Of a stretch of 64,000 bases of DNA, positions 26,133 through 40,841 are shown piece after piece. Both the position numbers and the translations under genes were made by a program. Below the pieces are notes generated by a model. That model searched no databases and was not told the origin of the DNA. It saw only the letters and a list, made by a program, of their open reading frames with translations. The stretch covers positions 119,357,768 through 119,421,767 of the forward strand of contig OV884014.1 of the NCBI GenBank assembly GCA_930367205.1, written 5' to 3'. Position 1 is the first letter of the stretch. Each line of letters opens with the position of its first letter. This DNA is from Acanthosoma haemorrhoidale (Eukaryota; Arthropoda; Insecta; Hemiptera; Acanthosomatidae).

Positions 26133-27829
26133 AAAGTTACGAGTGAATATGACATCAAATGATGTCAAATATGATAGTGTGCCGTATCATTTGCACTTAT
26201 TGTATCACGTGATACAATCGTATGATTGAAGTTACAGTGAATATACTATTAAATAATGTCGATTATGACAGTGTACTGTATCATTGGCACTTATTGTATC
26301 ACGTGATACGATCGTATGATTGAAGTCATGAATGAATATAACATCAAATGATGTCGATTATGATAGCGCACCATATCATTAGCACTTATTGTATAATGTG
26401 ATGTGATCGTATGATAAAAGTTACAAGTGAATATAAAATCAAATAATGTCGATTATAATAGTATAGCACATCATTGGCACTCATTATATCACGTGATACG
26501 ATCGTATGATTAAGGTTACGAGTGAATAAACTATTAAATGATGTCGAATATGATAGTGTACCGCATCATTGGCACTCATTGTTTCACGTGATACGATCGT
26601 ATGATTAAAGTTACAGGTGAATATAACATCAAATGATGTCGATTATGATAGTGTACCGCATCATTGGCACTCATTATATCACTTGATACGATCGTATGAT
26701 TGAAGTCACGAGTGAATATATCATCAAATGATGTTGAATATGATTGTATAATGTGTCATTGGCAAACATTGTATCACGTGATACGATCGTATGATTAATG
26801 TTACGAGTGAATACAACATCAAATGATGTCGATTATGATAGTGTACCGAATCATTGGCACTCATTATATCACGTGATACGATCGTTTGATGAAAGTTACG
26901 AGTGAATATAACATCAAATGATGTCGAATAGGATTGTATAATGTATCATTAGCACTCATTGTTTCACGTGATACGATCGTATGATTAAAGTTACGATTGG
27001 AGATACTAATAAATGATGTTGAATATAATAGTGCACCATATCATTAGCACTTATTGTATCATGTGATGCGATCGTATGATTAAAGTTACAAGTGAATATA
27101 ACATCAAATGATGTCGATTATAATAGTGTACCGCATCATTGGCACTCATTATATCACGTGTTACTATCGTATGATTGAAGTCACGAGTGAATATTACATC
27201 AAATAATGCTAAATATGATTGTATAGTGTTGCATTGACACTCATTGTATCACGAGATACGATCGTATGATTAAAGTCACGAGTGAATATAACATCAAATG
27301 ATGTTGAATATGATTGTATAATGTATCATTAGCACTCATTGTTTCACGTGATACGATCGTATGATTAAAGTTACAGGTGAATATAACATCAAATCATGTC
27401 GATTATGATAGTGTACCGCATCATTGGCACTCATTATATCACGTGATACTATCGTATGATTGAAGTCACGAGTGAATATAACATCAAATGATGCTAAATA
27501 TGATTGTATAGTGTATCATTAGCACTCATTGTTTCACGTGATACGATCGTATGATTAAAGTTACGAGTAAATATAACATCAAATGATGTTGAATATGATT
27601 GTATAATGTATCATTAGCACTCATTGTTTCACGTGATACGATCGTATGATTAAAGTTACAGGTGAATATAACATCAAATGATGTCGATTATGATAGTGTA
27701 CCGCATCATTGGCACTCATTATATCACGTGATACTATCGTATAATGAAAGTTACGAGTGAATATAACATCAAATGATGTTGAATATGATTGTATAATGTA
27801 TCATTAGCACTCATTGTTTCACGTGATAC

Positions 27830-27889
27830 GATCGTATGATCAAAGTTACGAGTGAATATGACATCAAATGATGTCAAATATGATAGTGT
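27830..27889. repeat. Orphan B right-flank segment without B
   Basis: Sixty bases, from GATCGTATGATCAAAG through GAATATGACATC to CAAATATGATAGTGT, match the sequence found just right of B3 to B6. Here they follow an ordinary ...TTTCACGTGATAC monomer instead of a B block. The GATCAAAG variant is otherwise confined to B flanks. The simplest reading is a crossover between A monomers that removed the B block and left its flank behind. Confidence 0.85.
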
Positions 27890-29182
27890 ACCGCATCATT
27901 GGCACTCATTATATCACTTGATACGATCGTATGATTGAAGTCACGAGTGAGTATAACATCAAATGATGTTGAATATGATTGTATAATGTATCATTAGCAC
28001 TCATTGTTTCACGTGATACGATCGTATGATTAAAGTTACAGGTGAATATAACATCAAATCATGTCGATTATGATAGTGTACCGCATCATTGGCACTCATT
28101 ATATCACGTGATACTATCGTTTGATTGAAGTCACGAGTGAATATAACATCAAATGATGCTAAATATGATTGTATAGTGTATCATTAGCACTCATTGTTTC
28201 ACGTGATACGATCGTATGATTAAAGTTACGAGTAAATATAACATCAAATGATGTTGAATATGATTGTATAATGTATCATTAGCACTCATTGTTTCACGTG
28301 ATACGATCGTATGATTAAAGTTACAGGTGAATATAACATCAAATGATGTCGATTATGATAGTGTACCGCATCATTGGCACTCATTATATCACGTGATACT
28401 ATCGTATGATTGAAGTCACGAGTGAATATAACATCAAATGATGTTGAATATGATTGTATAATGTATCATTAGCACTCATTGTTTCACGTGATACGATCGT
28501 ATGATTAAAGTTACAGGTGAATATAACATCAAATAATGCTAAATATGATTGTATAGTGTAGCATTGACACTCATTGTATCACGAGATACGATCGTATGAT
28601 TGAAGTCACGAGTGAATATAACATCAAATGATGTTGAATATGATTGTATAATGTATCATTAGCACTCATTGTTTCACGTGATACGATCGTATGATTAAAG
28701 TTACAGGTGAATATAACATCAAATCATGTCGATTATGATAGTGTACCGCATCATTGGCACTCATTATATCACGTGATACTATCGTATGATTGAAGTCACG
28801 AGTGAATATAACATCAAATGATGCTAAATATGATTGTATAGTGTATCATTAGCACTCATTGTTTCACGTGATACGATCGTATGATTAAAGTTACGAGTAA
28901 ATATAACATCAAATGATGTTGAATATGATTGTATAATGTATCATTAGCACTCATTGTTTCACGTGATACGATCGTATGATTAAAGTTACAGGTGAATATA
29001 ACATCAAATGATGTCGATTATGATAGTGTACCGCATCATTGGCACTCATTATATCACGTGATACTATCGTATAATGAAAGTTACGAGTGAATATACTATT
29101 AAATGATGTCGATTATGATAGTGTACCGCATCATTGGCACTAATTGTATCACGTGATACGATCGTATGATCAAAGCTACGAG

Positions 29183-31446
29183 TTAACATAATAGGGCAGG
29201 AATTATTGTACCAGCTATGAAATACGCATTTTTGTAAAATTCTACTTTTTGACGATATTTTTCTTGTTTTGGTATGAGGAAATCATAATTGTTCAGGAGC
29301 TAACGTACTAGCTATAAAATACTCTTATATGTAAAAATTTAACTTTTCGACGATATTTTCCTTGTTTTGGTATCAGGAGAACATAATGGGGCAGGAGCTA
29401 ACTTACTATCTATGAAATACGCATTTTCGAAAAATTCGACTTTTTGACGATATTTTCCTTGATTTCGTATCAGGAGAACATAAAAGAGCAGGAGCTAACG
29501 TTCCAGCTATGAAATACGCAATTTTTGTAAAAATTTGAGTTTTCGACGATATTTTCCTTGTTTTGGTATCAGGAGAACATAATGGGGCAGGAGCTAACGT
29601 ACTAGCTATGAAATACGCATTTTCGAAAAATTCGACTTTTTGACGATATTTTCTTTGATTTCGTATCAGGAGAACATAAAAGAGCAGGAGCTAACGTTCC
29701 AGCTATAAAATACCCATTTTTTAAAAATTCAACTTTTTGACGATATTTTCCTTGATTTCGTATCAGGAGAACATAAAAGAGCAGGAGCTAACGTTCCAGC
29801 TATGAAATACCCATTTTTTAAAAATTCGACTTTTTGACGATATTTTCGTATTAGGAGAACATAATGGGGAAGGAGCTGACGTACCAGCTATGAAATACGC
29901 AATTTTTGTAAAAATTTGAGTTTTCGACGATATTTTCCTTGTTTTGGTATCAGGAGAACATAATGGGGCAGGAGCTAACGTACTAGCTATGAAATACGCA
30001 TTTTCGAAAAATTCGACTTTTTGACGATATTTTCTTTGATTTCGTATCAGGAGAACATAAAAGAGCAGGAGCTAACGTACTAGCTATGAAATACGCATTT
30101 TCGAAAAATTCGACTTTTTGACGATATTTTCCTTGATTTCGTATCAGGAGAACATAAAAGAGCAGGAGCTAACGTTCCAACTATAAAATACCCATTTTTT
30201 AAAAATTTGACTTTTTGACGATATTTTCCTTGTTTTCGTATCAGGAGAACATAAAGGGGCAGAAGCTGACGTACTAGCTATGAAATACGCATTTTTTAAA
30301 AATTCGACTTTTTGACGATATTTTCCTGGTTTTCGTATCAGGAGAACATAATAGGGCAGGAGCTAACGTACCAGCTATGAAATACGCAATTTTTGTAAAA
30401 ATTTGAGTTTTCGACGATATTTTCCTTGTTTTGGTATCAGGAGAACATAATGGGGCAGGAGCTAACGTACTAGCTATGAAATACGCATTTTCGAAAAATT
30501 CGACTTTTTGACGATATTTTCTTTGATTTCGTATCAGGAGAACATAAAAGAGCAGGAGCTAACGTTCCAGCTATAAAATACCCATTTTTTAAAAATTCAA
30601 CTTTTTGACGATATTTTCCTTGTTTTCGTATCAGGAGAACATAATAGGGTTGGAGCTAACGTACCAGCTATGAAATACGCAATTTTTGTAAAAATTTGAG
30701 TTTTCGACGATATTTTCCTTGTTTTGGTATCAGGAGAACATAATGGGGCAGGAGCTAACGTACTAGCTATGAAATACGCATTTTCGAAAAATTCGACTTT
30801 TTGACGATATTTTCCTTGATTTCGTATCAGGAGAACATAAAAGAGCAGGAGCTAACGTTCCAACTATAAAATACCCATTTTTTAAAAATTTGACTTTTTG
30901 ACGATATTTTCCTTGTTTTCGTATCAGGAGAACATAAAGGGGCAGAAGCTGACGTACTAGCTATGAAATACGCATTTTTTAAAAATTCGACTTTTTGACG
31001 ATATTTTCCTGGTTTTCGTATCAGGAGAACATAATAGGGCAGGAGCTAACGTACCAGCTATGAAATACGCAATTTTTGTAAAAATTTGAGTTTTCGACGA
31101 TATTTTCCTTGTTTTGGTATCAGGAGAACATAATGGGGCAGGAGCTAACGTACTAGCTATGAAATACGCATTTTCGAAAAATTCGACTTTTTGACGATAT
31201 TTTCCTTGATTTCGTATCAGGAGAACATAAAAGAGCAGGAGCTAACGTTCCAACTATGAAATACCCATTTTTTAAAAATTCGACTTTTTGACGATATTTT
31301 CCTTGTTTTCGTATCAGGAGAACATAATGGGGCAGAAGCTGACGTACTAGCTATGAAATACGCATTTTTTAAAAATTCAACTTTTTTAAAATGTTTTCTT
31401 TGTTTTGGTATCAGGAGTACATAAAGGGGCAAGAGCTAACGTACAA
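29183..31446. repeat. Family B satellite block B7, largest
   Basis: 2264 bp, about 23 monomers. Its extra length comes from a tandem repeat of seven B monomers at offset 683 (marker CCAACTATAAAATACCC at 30178 and 30861), with a further related monomer at 31251. The final monomer joins the TTTTTTAAAAATTC type to the usual end type (ACTTTTTTAAAATG), another hybrid. A 71-codon frame near 31217-31432 lies within these repeats and is not credible as a gene. This is the last B block in the window. Confidence 0.96.
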
Positions 31447-31466
31447 GATCATACGATCGTATGATC
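31447..31466. repeat. 20-bp perfect palindrome at the B7-to-A junction
   Basis: GATCATACGATCGTATGATC. Here the next bases read AAAGTTAATATGACATC: seven bases of the usual AAAGTTACGAGTGAATATG flank are missing, a private deletion of this junction. Confidence 0.95.
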
Positions 31467-33010
31467 AAAGTTAATATGACATCAAATGATGTCAAATATG
31501 ATAGTGTGCCGTATCATTTGCACTTATTGTATCACGTGATACAATCGTATGATTGAAGTTACAGTGAATATACTATTAAATAATGTCGATTATGACAGTG
31601 TACTGTATCATTGGCACTTATTGTATCACGTGATACGATCGTATGATTGAAGTCATGAATGAATATAACATCAAATGATGTCGATTATGATAGCGCACCA
31701 TATCATTAGCACTTATTGTATAATGTGATGTGATCGTATGATAAAAGTTACAAGTGAATATAAAATCAAATAATGTCGATTATAATAGTATAGCACATCA
31801 TTGGCACTCATTATATCACGTGATACGATCGTATGATTAAGGTTACAAGTGAATAAACTATTAAATGATGTCGATTATAATAGTGTACCGCATCATTGGC
31901 ACTCATTATATCACGTGTTACTATCGTATGATTGAAGTCACGAGTGAATATTACATCAAATAATGCTAAATATGATTGTATAGTGTAGCATTGACACTCA
32001 TTGTATCACGAGATACGATCGTATGATTAAAGTCACGAGTGAATATAACATCAAATGATGTTGAATATGATTGTATAATGTATCATTAGCACTCATTGTT
32101 TCACGTGATACGATCGTATGATTAAAGTTACGAGTAAATATAACATCAAGTGATGTCGAATATGATAATGTACCGTATCATTAGCACTCATATTATCACG
32201 TGATACGATCGTATGATGAAAGTTACGAGTGAATATAACATCAAATAATGTTGAATATGATTGTATAATGTATCATTAGCACGCATTGTTTCACGTGATA
32301 CGATCGTATGATTAAAGTTACGAGTAAATATAACATCAAATGATGTCGAATATGATAATGTACCGTATCGTTAGCACTCATTGTATCACGTGATACGATC
32401 GTATGATGAAAGTTACGAGTGAATATAACATCAAATGATGTCGATTATGATAGTGTACCTTATCATTGGCACTCATTATATCACGTGATACGATCGTATA
32501 ATGAAAGTTACGAGTAAATATACTATTAAATAATGTCGATTATGATAGTGTACCGCATTATTGGCACTCATTATATCACGTGATACGATCGTATGATTGA
32601 AGTCACGAGTGAATATAACATCAAATGATGTCAATTATGATAGTGTTCCGTATCATAAGCACTCATTGTATCACGTGATACGATCGTATGATGAAAGTTA
32701 CAAGTAAATATACTATTAAATGATGTCGATTATGACAGTGTACCGTACCATTGGCACTCATAGTATCACGTGATACGATCGTATGATTGAAGTCACGAAT
32801 GAATATAACATCAAATGATGTCGATTATGATAGTGTACCGTACCATTGGCACTCATAGTATCACGTGATACGATCGTATGATTGAAGTCAAGAGTGAATA
32901 TAATATCAAATGATGTCAATTATGATAGTGTTCCGTATCATAAGCACTCATTGTATCACGTGATACGATCGTATGATGAAAGTTACAAGTAAATATACTA
33001 TTTAATGATG

Positions 33011-34668
33011 TCGATTATGACAGTGTACCGTACCATTGGCACTCATAGTATCACGTGATACGATCGTATGATTGAAGTCACGAGTGAATATAATATCAAA
33101 TGATGTCAATTATGATAGTGTTCCGTATCATAAGCACACATTGTATCACGTGATACGATCGTATGATGAAAGTTACAAGTAAATATACTATTAAATGATG
33201 TCGATTATGACAGTGTACCGTACCATTGGCACTCATAGTATCACGTGATACGATCGTATGATTGAAGTCACGAATGAATATAACATCAAATGATGTCGAT
33301 TATGATAGTGTACCGCATCATTAGCACACATTGTATCACGTGGTACGATCGTATGATTAAAGTTACGAGTGAAGATAACATCAAATGATGTCGATTATAA
33401 TAGTGTACCGTACCATTGGCACTCATAGTATCACGTGATACGATCGTATGATTGAAGTCACGAGTGAATATAAAATCAAATGATGTCAATTATGATAGTG
33501 TTCCGTATCATAAGCACTCATTGTATCACGTGATACGATCGTATGATGAAAGTTACAAGTAAATATACTATTAAATGATGTCGATTATGATAGTGTACCT
33601 TATCATTGGCACTCATTATATCACGTGATACGATCGTATAATGAAAGTTACGAGTAAATATACTATTAAATAATGTCGATTATGATAGTGTACCGCATTA
33701 TTGGCACTCATTATATCACGTGATACGATCGTATGATTGAAGTCACGAGTGAATATAACATCAAATGATGTCAATTATGATAGTGTTCCGTATCATAAGC
33801 ACTCATTGTATCACGTGATACGATCGTATGATGAAAGTTACAAGTAAATATACTATTAAATGATGTCGATTATGACAGTGTACCGTACCATTGGCACTCA
33901 TAGTATCACGTGATACGATCGTATGATTGAAGTCACGAATGAATATAACATCAAATGATGTCGATTATGATAGTGTACCGCATCATTAGCACACATTGTA
34001 TCACGTGGTACGATCGTATGATTAAAGTTACGAGTGAAGTTAACATCAAATGATGTCGATTATAATAGTGTACCGTACCATTGGCACTCATATTATCACG
34101 TGATACGATCGTATGATGAAAGTTACAAGTAAATATACTATTAAATGATGTCGATTATGACAGTGTACCGTACCATTGGCACTCATAGTATCACGTGATA
34201 CGATCGTATGATTGAAGTCACGAGTGAATATAATATCAAATGATGTCAATTATGATAGTGTACCGCATCATTGGCACTCATTATATCACTTGATACGATC
34301 GTATGATTGAAGTCACGAGTGAATATATCATCAAATGATGTTGAATATGATTGTATAATGTGTCATTGGCACACATTGTATCACGTGATACGATCGTATG
34401 ATTAAAGTTACGAGTGAATGCAACATCAAATGATGTCGATTATGATAGTGTACCGCATCATTGGCAATCATTATATCACGTGATACGATCGTATGATGAA
34501 AGTTACGAGTGAATATAACATCAAATGATGTCTAATAGGATTGTATAATGTATCATTAGCACTCATTGTTTCACGTGATACGATCGTATGATTAAAGTTA
34601 CGATTGGAGATACTAATAAATGATGTTGAATATAATAGTGCACCATATCATTAGCACTTATTGTATCA
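33011..34668. repeat. 2090-bp-spaced duplication, copy 1
   Basis: Matches 35101-36758 at offset 2090 (22 x 95). Differences are few, for example CAGTG against TAGTG at the left end and CATATTATCACG near 34090 against CATAGTATCACG near 36180. The copies part at TATCACGTGATAC (34661) against TATCATGTGATGC (36751). Confidence 0.88.
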
Positions 34669-35100
34669 CGTGATACGATCGTATGATTGAAGTCAAGAGT
34701 GAATATAATATCAAATGATGTCAATTATGATAGTGTTCCGTATCATAAGCACTCATTGTATCACGTGATACGATCGTATGATGAAAGTTACAAGTAAATA
34801 TACTATTTAATGATGTCGATTATGACAGTGTACTGTACCATTGGCACTCATAGTATCACGTGATACGATCGTATGATTGAAGTCACGAGTGAATATAATA
34901 TCAAATGATGTCAATTATGATAGTGTTCCGTATCATAAGCACACATTGTATCACGTGATACGATCGTATGATGAAAGTTACAAGTAAATATACTATTAAA
35001 TGATGTCGATTATGACAGTGTACCGTACCATTGGCACTCATAGTATCACGTGATACGATCGTATGATTGAAGTCACGAATGAATATAACATCAAATGATG

Positions 35101-36758
35101 TCGATTATGATAGTGTACCGTACCATTGGCACTCATAGTATCACGTGATACGATCGTATGATTGAAGTCACGAGTGAATATAATATCAAATGATGTCAAT
35201 TATGATAGTGTTCCGTATCATAAGCACACATTGTATCACGTGATACGATCGTATGATGAAAGTTACAAGTAAATATACTATTAAATGATGTCGATTATGA
35301 CAGTGTACCGTACCATTGGCACTCATAGTATCACGTGATACGATCGTATGATTGAAGTCACGAATGAATATAACATCAAATGATGTCGATTATGATAGTG
35401 TACCGCATCATTAGCACACATTGTATCACGTGGTACGATCGTATGATTAAAGTTACGAGTGAAGATAACATCAAATGATGTCGATTATAATAGTGTACCG
35501 TACCATTGGCACTCATAGTATCACGTGATACGATCGTATGATTGAAGTCACGAGTGAATATAAAATCAAATGATGTCAATTATGATAGTCTTCCGTATCA
35601 TAAGCACTCATTGTATCACGTGATACGATCGTATGATGAAAGTTACAAGTAAATATACTATTAAATGATGTCGATTATGATAGTGTACCTTATCATTGGC
35701 ACTCATTATATCACGTGATACGATCGTATAATGAAAGTTACGAGTAAATATACTATTAAATAATGTCGATTATGATAGTGTACCGCATTATTGGCACTCA
35801 TTATATCACGTGATACGATCGTATGATTGAAGTCACGAGTGAATATAACATCAAATGATGTCAATTATGATAGTGTTCCGTATCATAAGCACTCATTGTA
35901 TCACGTGATACGATCGTATGATGAAAGTTACAAGTAAATATACTATTAAATGATGTCGATTATGACAGTGTACCGTACCATTGGCACTCATAGTATCACG
36001 TGATACGATCGTATGATTGAAGTCACGAATGAATATAACATCAAATGATGTCGATTATGATAGTGTACCGCATCATTAGCACACATTGTATCACGTGGTA
36101 CGATCGTATGATTAAAGTTACGAGTGAAGATAACATCAAATGATGTCGATTATAATAGTGTACCGTACCATTGGCACTCATAGTATCACGTGATACGATC
36201 GTATGATGAAAGTTACAAGTAAATATACTATTAAATGATGTCGATTATGACAGTGTACCGTACCATTGGCACTCATAGTATCACGTGATACGATCGTATG
36301 ATTGAAGTCACGAGTGAATATAATATCAAATGATGTCAATTATGATAGTGTACCGCATCATTGGCACTCATTATATCACTTGATACGATCGTATGATTGA
36401 AGTCACGAGTGAATATATCATCAAATGATGTTGAATATGATTGTATAATGTGTCATTGGCACACATTGTATCACGTGATACGATCGTATGATTAAAGTTA
36501 CGAGTGAATGCAACATCAAATGATGTCGATTATGATAGTGTACCGCATCATTAGCAATCATTATATCACGTGATACGATCGTATGATGAAAGTTACGAGT
36601 GAATATAACATCAAATGATGTCTAATAGGATTGTATAATGTATCATTAGCACTCATTGTTTCACGTGATACGATCGTATGATTAAAGTTACGATTGGAGA
36701 TACTAATAAATGATGTTGAATATAATAGTGCACCATATCATTAGCACTTATTGTATCA
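35101..36758. repeat. 2090-bp-spaced duplication, copy 2
   Basis: Second copy of 33011-34668. Its own variants include TAGTCTTCCG near 35587. Confidence 0.88.
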
Positions 36759-37136
36759 TGTGATGCGATCGTATGATTGAAGTCACGAGTGAATATAATA
36801 TCAAATGATGTCAATTATGATAGTGTTGCGTATCATAAGCACTCATTGTATCACGTGATACGATCGTATGATTAAAGTTACGATTGGAGATACTAATAAA
36901 TGATGTTGAATATAATAGTGCACCATATCATTAGCACTTATTGTATCATGTGATGCGATCGTATGATTAAAGTTACAAGTGAATATAACATCAAATGATG
37001 TCGATTATAATAGTGTACCGCATCATGTGCACTCATTATATCACGTGATACTATCGTATGATTGAAGTCACGAGTGAATATAACATCAAATAATGCTAAA
37101 TATGATTGTATAGTGTAGCATTGACACTCATTGTAT
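36377..37136. repeat. 760-bp eight-monomer cassette, full copy 3
   Basis: Same order and length. It has GGCAATCATT-type and TCTAATAGGATTG variants in place of GGCACTCATT and TCGAATAGG, shared by the other copies of the pure-A half. A private CATCATGTGCACTC lies near 37024, shared with the copy at 40082. Confidence 0.92.
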
Positions 37137-40081
37137 CACGAGATACGATCGTATGATTGAAGTCACGAGTGAATATAACATCAAATGATGTTGAATATGA
37201 TTGTATAATGTATCATTAGCACTCATTGTTTCACGTGATACGATCGTATGATTAAAGTTACAGGTGAATATAACATCAAATCATGTCGATTATGATAGTG
37301 TACCGCATCATTGGCACTCATTATATCACGTGATACTATCGTATGATTGAAGTCACGAGTGAATATATCATCAAATGATGTTGAATATGATTGTATAATG
37401 TGTCATTGGCAAACATTGTATCACGTGATACGATCGTATGATTAAAGTTACGAGTGAATACAACATCAAATGATGTCGATTATGATAGTGTACCGCATCA
37501 TTGGCACTCATTATATCACGTGATACGATCGTTTGATGAAAGTTACGAGTGAATATAACATCAAATGATGTTGAATAGGATTGTATAATGTATCATTAGC
37601 ACTCATTGTTTCACGTGATACGATCGTATGATTAAAGTTACGATTGGAGATACTAATAAATGATGTTGAATATAATAGTGCACCATATTATTAGCACTTA
37701 TTGTATCATGTGATGCGATCGTATGATTAAAGTTACAAGTGAATATAACATCAAATGATGTCGATTATAATAGTGTACCGCATCATTGGCACTCATTATA
37801 TCACGTGTTACTATCGTATGATTGAATTCACGAGTGAATATTACATCAAATAATGCTAAATATGATTGTATAGTGTAGCATTGACACTCATTGTATCACG
37901 AGATACGATCGTATGATTAAAGTCACGAGTGAATATAACATCAAATGATGTTGAATATGATTGTATAATGTATCATTAGCACTCATTGTTTCACGTGATA
38001 CGATCGTATGATTAAAGTTACGAGTAAATATAACATCAAGTGATGTCGAATATGATAATGTACCGTATCATTAGCACTCATATTATCACGTGATACGATC
38101 GTATGATTAAAGTTACGAGTAAATATAACATCAAATGATGTCGATTATGATAGTGTACCTTATCATTGGCACTCATTATATCACGTGATACGATCGTATA
38201 ATGAAAGTTACGAGTAAATATACTATTAAATAATGTCGATTATGATAGTGTACCGCATTATTGGCACTCATTATATCACGTGATACGATCGTATGATTGA
38301 AGTCACGAGTGAATATAACATCAAATGATGTCAATTATGATAGTGTTCCGTATCATAAGCACTCATTGTATCACGTGATACGATCGTATGATGAAAGTTA
38401 CAAGTAAATATACTATTAAATGATGTCGATTATGACAGTGTACCGTACCATTGGCACTCATAGTATCACGTGATACGATCGTATGATTGAAGTCACGAAT
38501 GAATATAACATCAAATGATGTCGATTATGATAGTGTACCGTACCATTGGCACTCATAGTATCACGTGATACGATCGTATGATTGAAGTCAAGAGTGAATA
38601 TAATATCAAATGATGTCAATTATGATAGTGTTCCGTATCATAAGCACTCATTGTATCACGTGATACGATCGTATGATGAAAGTTACAAGTAAATATACTA
38701 TTTAATGATGTCGATTATGACAGTGTACCGTACCATTGGCACTCATAGTATCACGTGATACGATCGTATGATTGAAGTCACGAGTGAATATAATATCAAA
38801 TGATGTCAATTATGATAGTGTTCCGTATCATAAGCACACATTGTATCACGTGATACGATCGTATGATGAAAGTTACAAGTAAATATACTATTAAATGATG
38901 TCGATTATGACAGTGTACCGTACCATTGGCACTCATAGTATCACGTGATACGATCGTATGATTGAAGTCACGAATGAATATAACATCAAATGATGTCAAT
39001 TATGATAGTGTACCGCATCATTAGCACACATTGTATCACGTGGTACGATCGTATGATTAAAGTTACGAGTGAAGATAACATCAAATGATGTCGATTATAA
39101 TAGTGTACCGTACCATTGGCACTCATAGTATCACGTGATACGATCGTATGATTGAAGTCACGAGTGAATATAAAATCAAATGATGTCAATTATGATAGTG
39201 TTCCGTATCATAAGCACTCATTGTATCACGTGATACGATCGTATGATGAAAGTTACAAGTAAATATACTATTAAATGATGTCGATTATGATAGTGAACCT
39301 TATCATTGGCACTCATTATATCACGTGATACGATCGTATAATGAAAGTTACGAGTAAATATACTATTAAATAATGTCGATTATGATAGTGTACCGCATTA
39401 TTGGCACTCATTATATCACGTGATACGATCGTATGATTGAAGTCACGAGTGAATATAACATCAAATGATGTCAATTATGATAGTGTTCCGTATCATAAGC
39501 ACTCATTGTATCACGTGATACGATCGTATGATGAAAGTTACAAGTAAATATGCTATTAAATGATGTCGATTATGACAGTGTACCGTACCATTGGCACTCA
39601 TAGTATCACGTGATACGATCGTATGATTGAAGTCACGAATGAATATAACATCAAATGATGTCGATTATGATAGTGTACCGCATCATTAGCACACATTGTA
39701 TCACGTGGTACGATCGTATGATTAAAGTTACGAGTGAAGATAACATCAAATGATGTCGATTATAATAGTGTACCGTACCATTGGCACTCATAGTATCACG
39801 TGATACGATCGTATGATTGAAGTCACGAGTGAATATAACATCAAATGATGTCAATTATGATAGTGTTCCGTATCATAAGCACTCATTGTATCACGTGATA
39901 CGATCGTATGATGAAAGTTACAAGTAAATATACTATTAAATGATGTCGATTATGACAGTGTACCGTACTATTGGCACTCATAGTATCACGTGATACGATC
40001 GTATGATTGAAGTCACGAGTGAATATAATATCAAATGATGTCAATTATGATAGTGTACCGCATCATTGGCACTCATTATAT

Positions 40082-40841
40082 CACTTGATACGATCGTATG
40101 ATTGAAGTCACGAGTGAATATATCATCAAATGATGTTGAATATGATTGTATAATGTGTCATTGGCTCACATTGTATCACGTGATACGATCGTATGATTAA
40201 AGTTACGAGTGAATGCAACATCAAATGATGTCGATTATGATAGTGTACCGCATCATTGGCAATCATTATATCACGTGATACGATCGTATGATGAAAGTTA
40301 CGAGTGAATATAACATCAAATGATGTCTAATAGGATTGTATAATGTATCATTAGCACTCATTGTTTCACGTGATACGATCGTATGATTAAAGTTACGATT
40401 GGAGATACTAATAAATGATGTTGAATATAATAGTGCACCATATCATTAGCACTTATTGTATCATGTGATGCGATCGTATGATTGAAGTCACGAGTGAATA
40501 TAATATCAAATGATGTCAATTATGATAGTGTTGCGTATCATAAGCACTCATTGTATCACGTGATACGATCGTATGATTAAAGTTACGATTGGAGATACTA
40601 ATAAATGATGTTGAATATAATAGTGCACCATATCATTAGCACTTATTGTATCATGTGATGCGATCGTATGATTAAAGTTACAAGTGAATATAACATCAAA
40701 TGATGTCGATTATAATAGTGTACCGCATCATGTGCACTCATTATATCACGTGATACTATCGTATGATTGAAGTCACGAGTGAATATAACATCAAATAATG
40801 CTAAATATGATTGTATAGTGTAGCATTGACACTCATTGTAT
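40082..40841. repeat. 760-bp eight-monomer cassette, full copy 4
   Basis: Same order and length. It shares the CATCATGTGCACTC variant with the copy at 36377, so these two are closest relatives. Confidence 0.92.

Larger units (their letters stand above)
26113..29182. repeat. Family A satellite array (block A7)
   Basis: About 32 A monomers. It opens with the B3-to-B7 type flank and closes with the standard left flank of B. It contains the CACGTGTTACTATCG variant near 27157, one complete seven-monomer unit at about 28405-29069, and an isolated B right-flank segment at 27830-27889 with no B next to it. Confidence 0.96.

Noticed and set aside
31217..31432. A 71-codon frame at the end of B7.
   Set aside because: It lies wholly within B monomers (about 98 bp, also not a multiple of 3) and is absent from the other B blocks that lack this monomer order.
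3294..31446. Ribosome-binding-like AGGAG followed by ATGGGGCAG in B monomers.
   Set aside because: The frame closes within a few codons (TAG in GTACTAGC), and the motif repeats in nearly every monomer. The setting is eukaryotic satellite.
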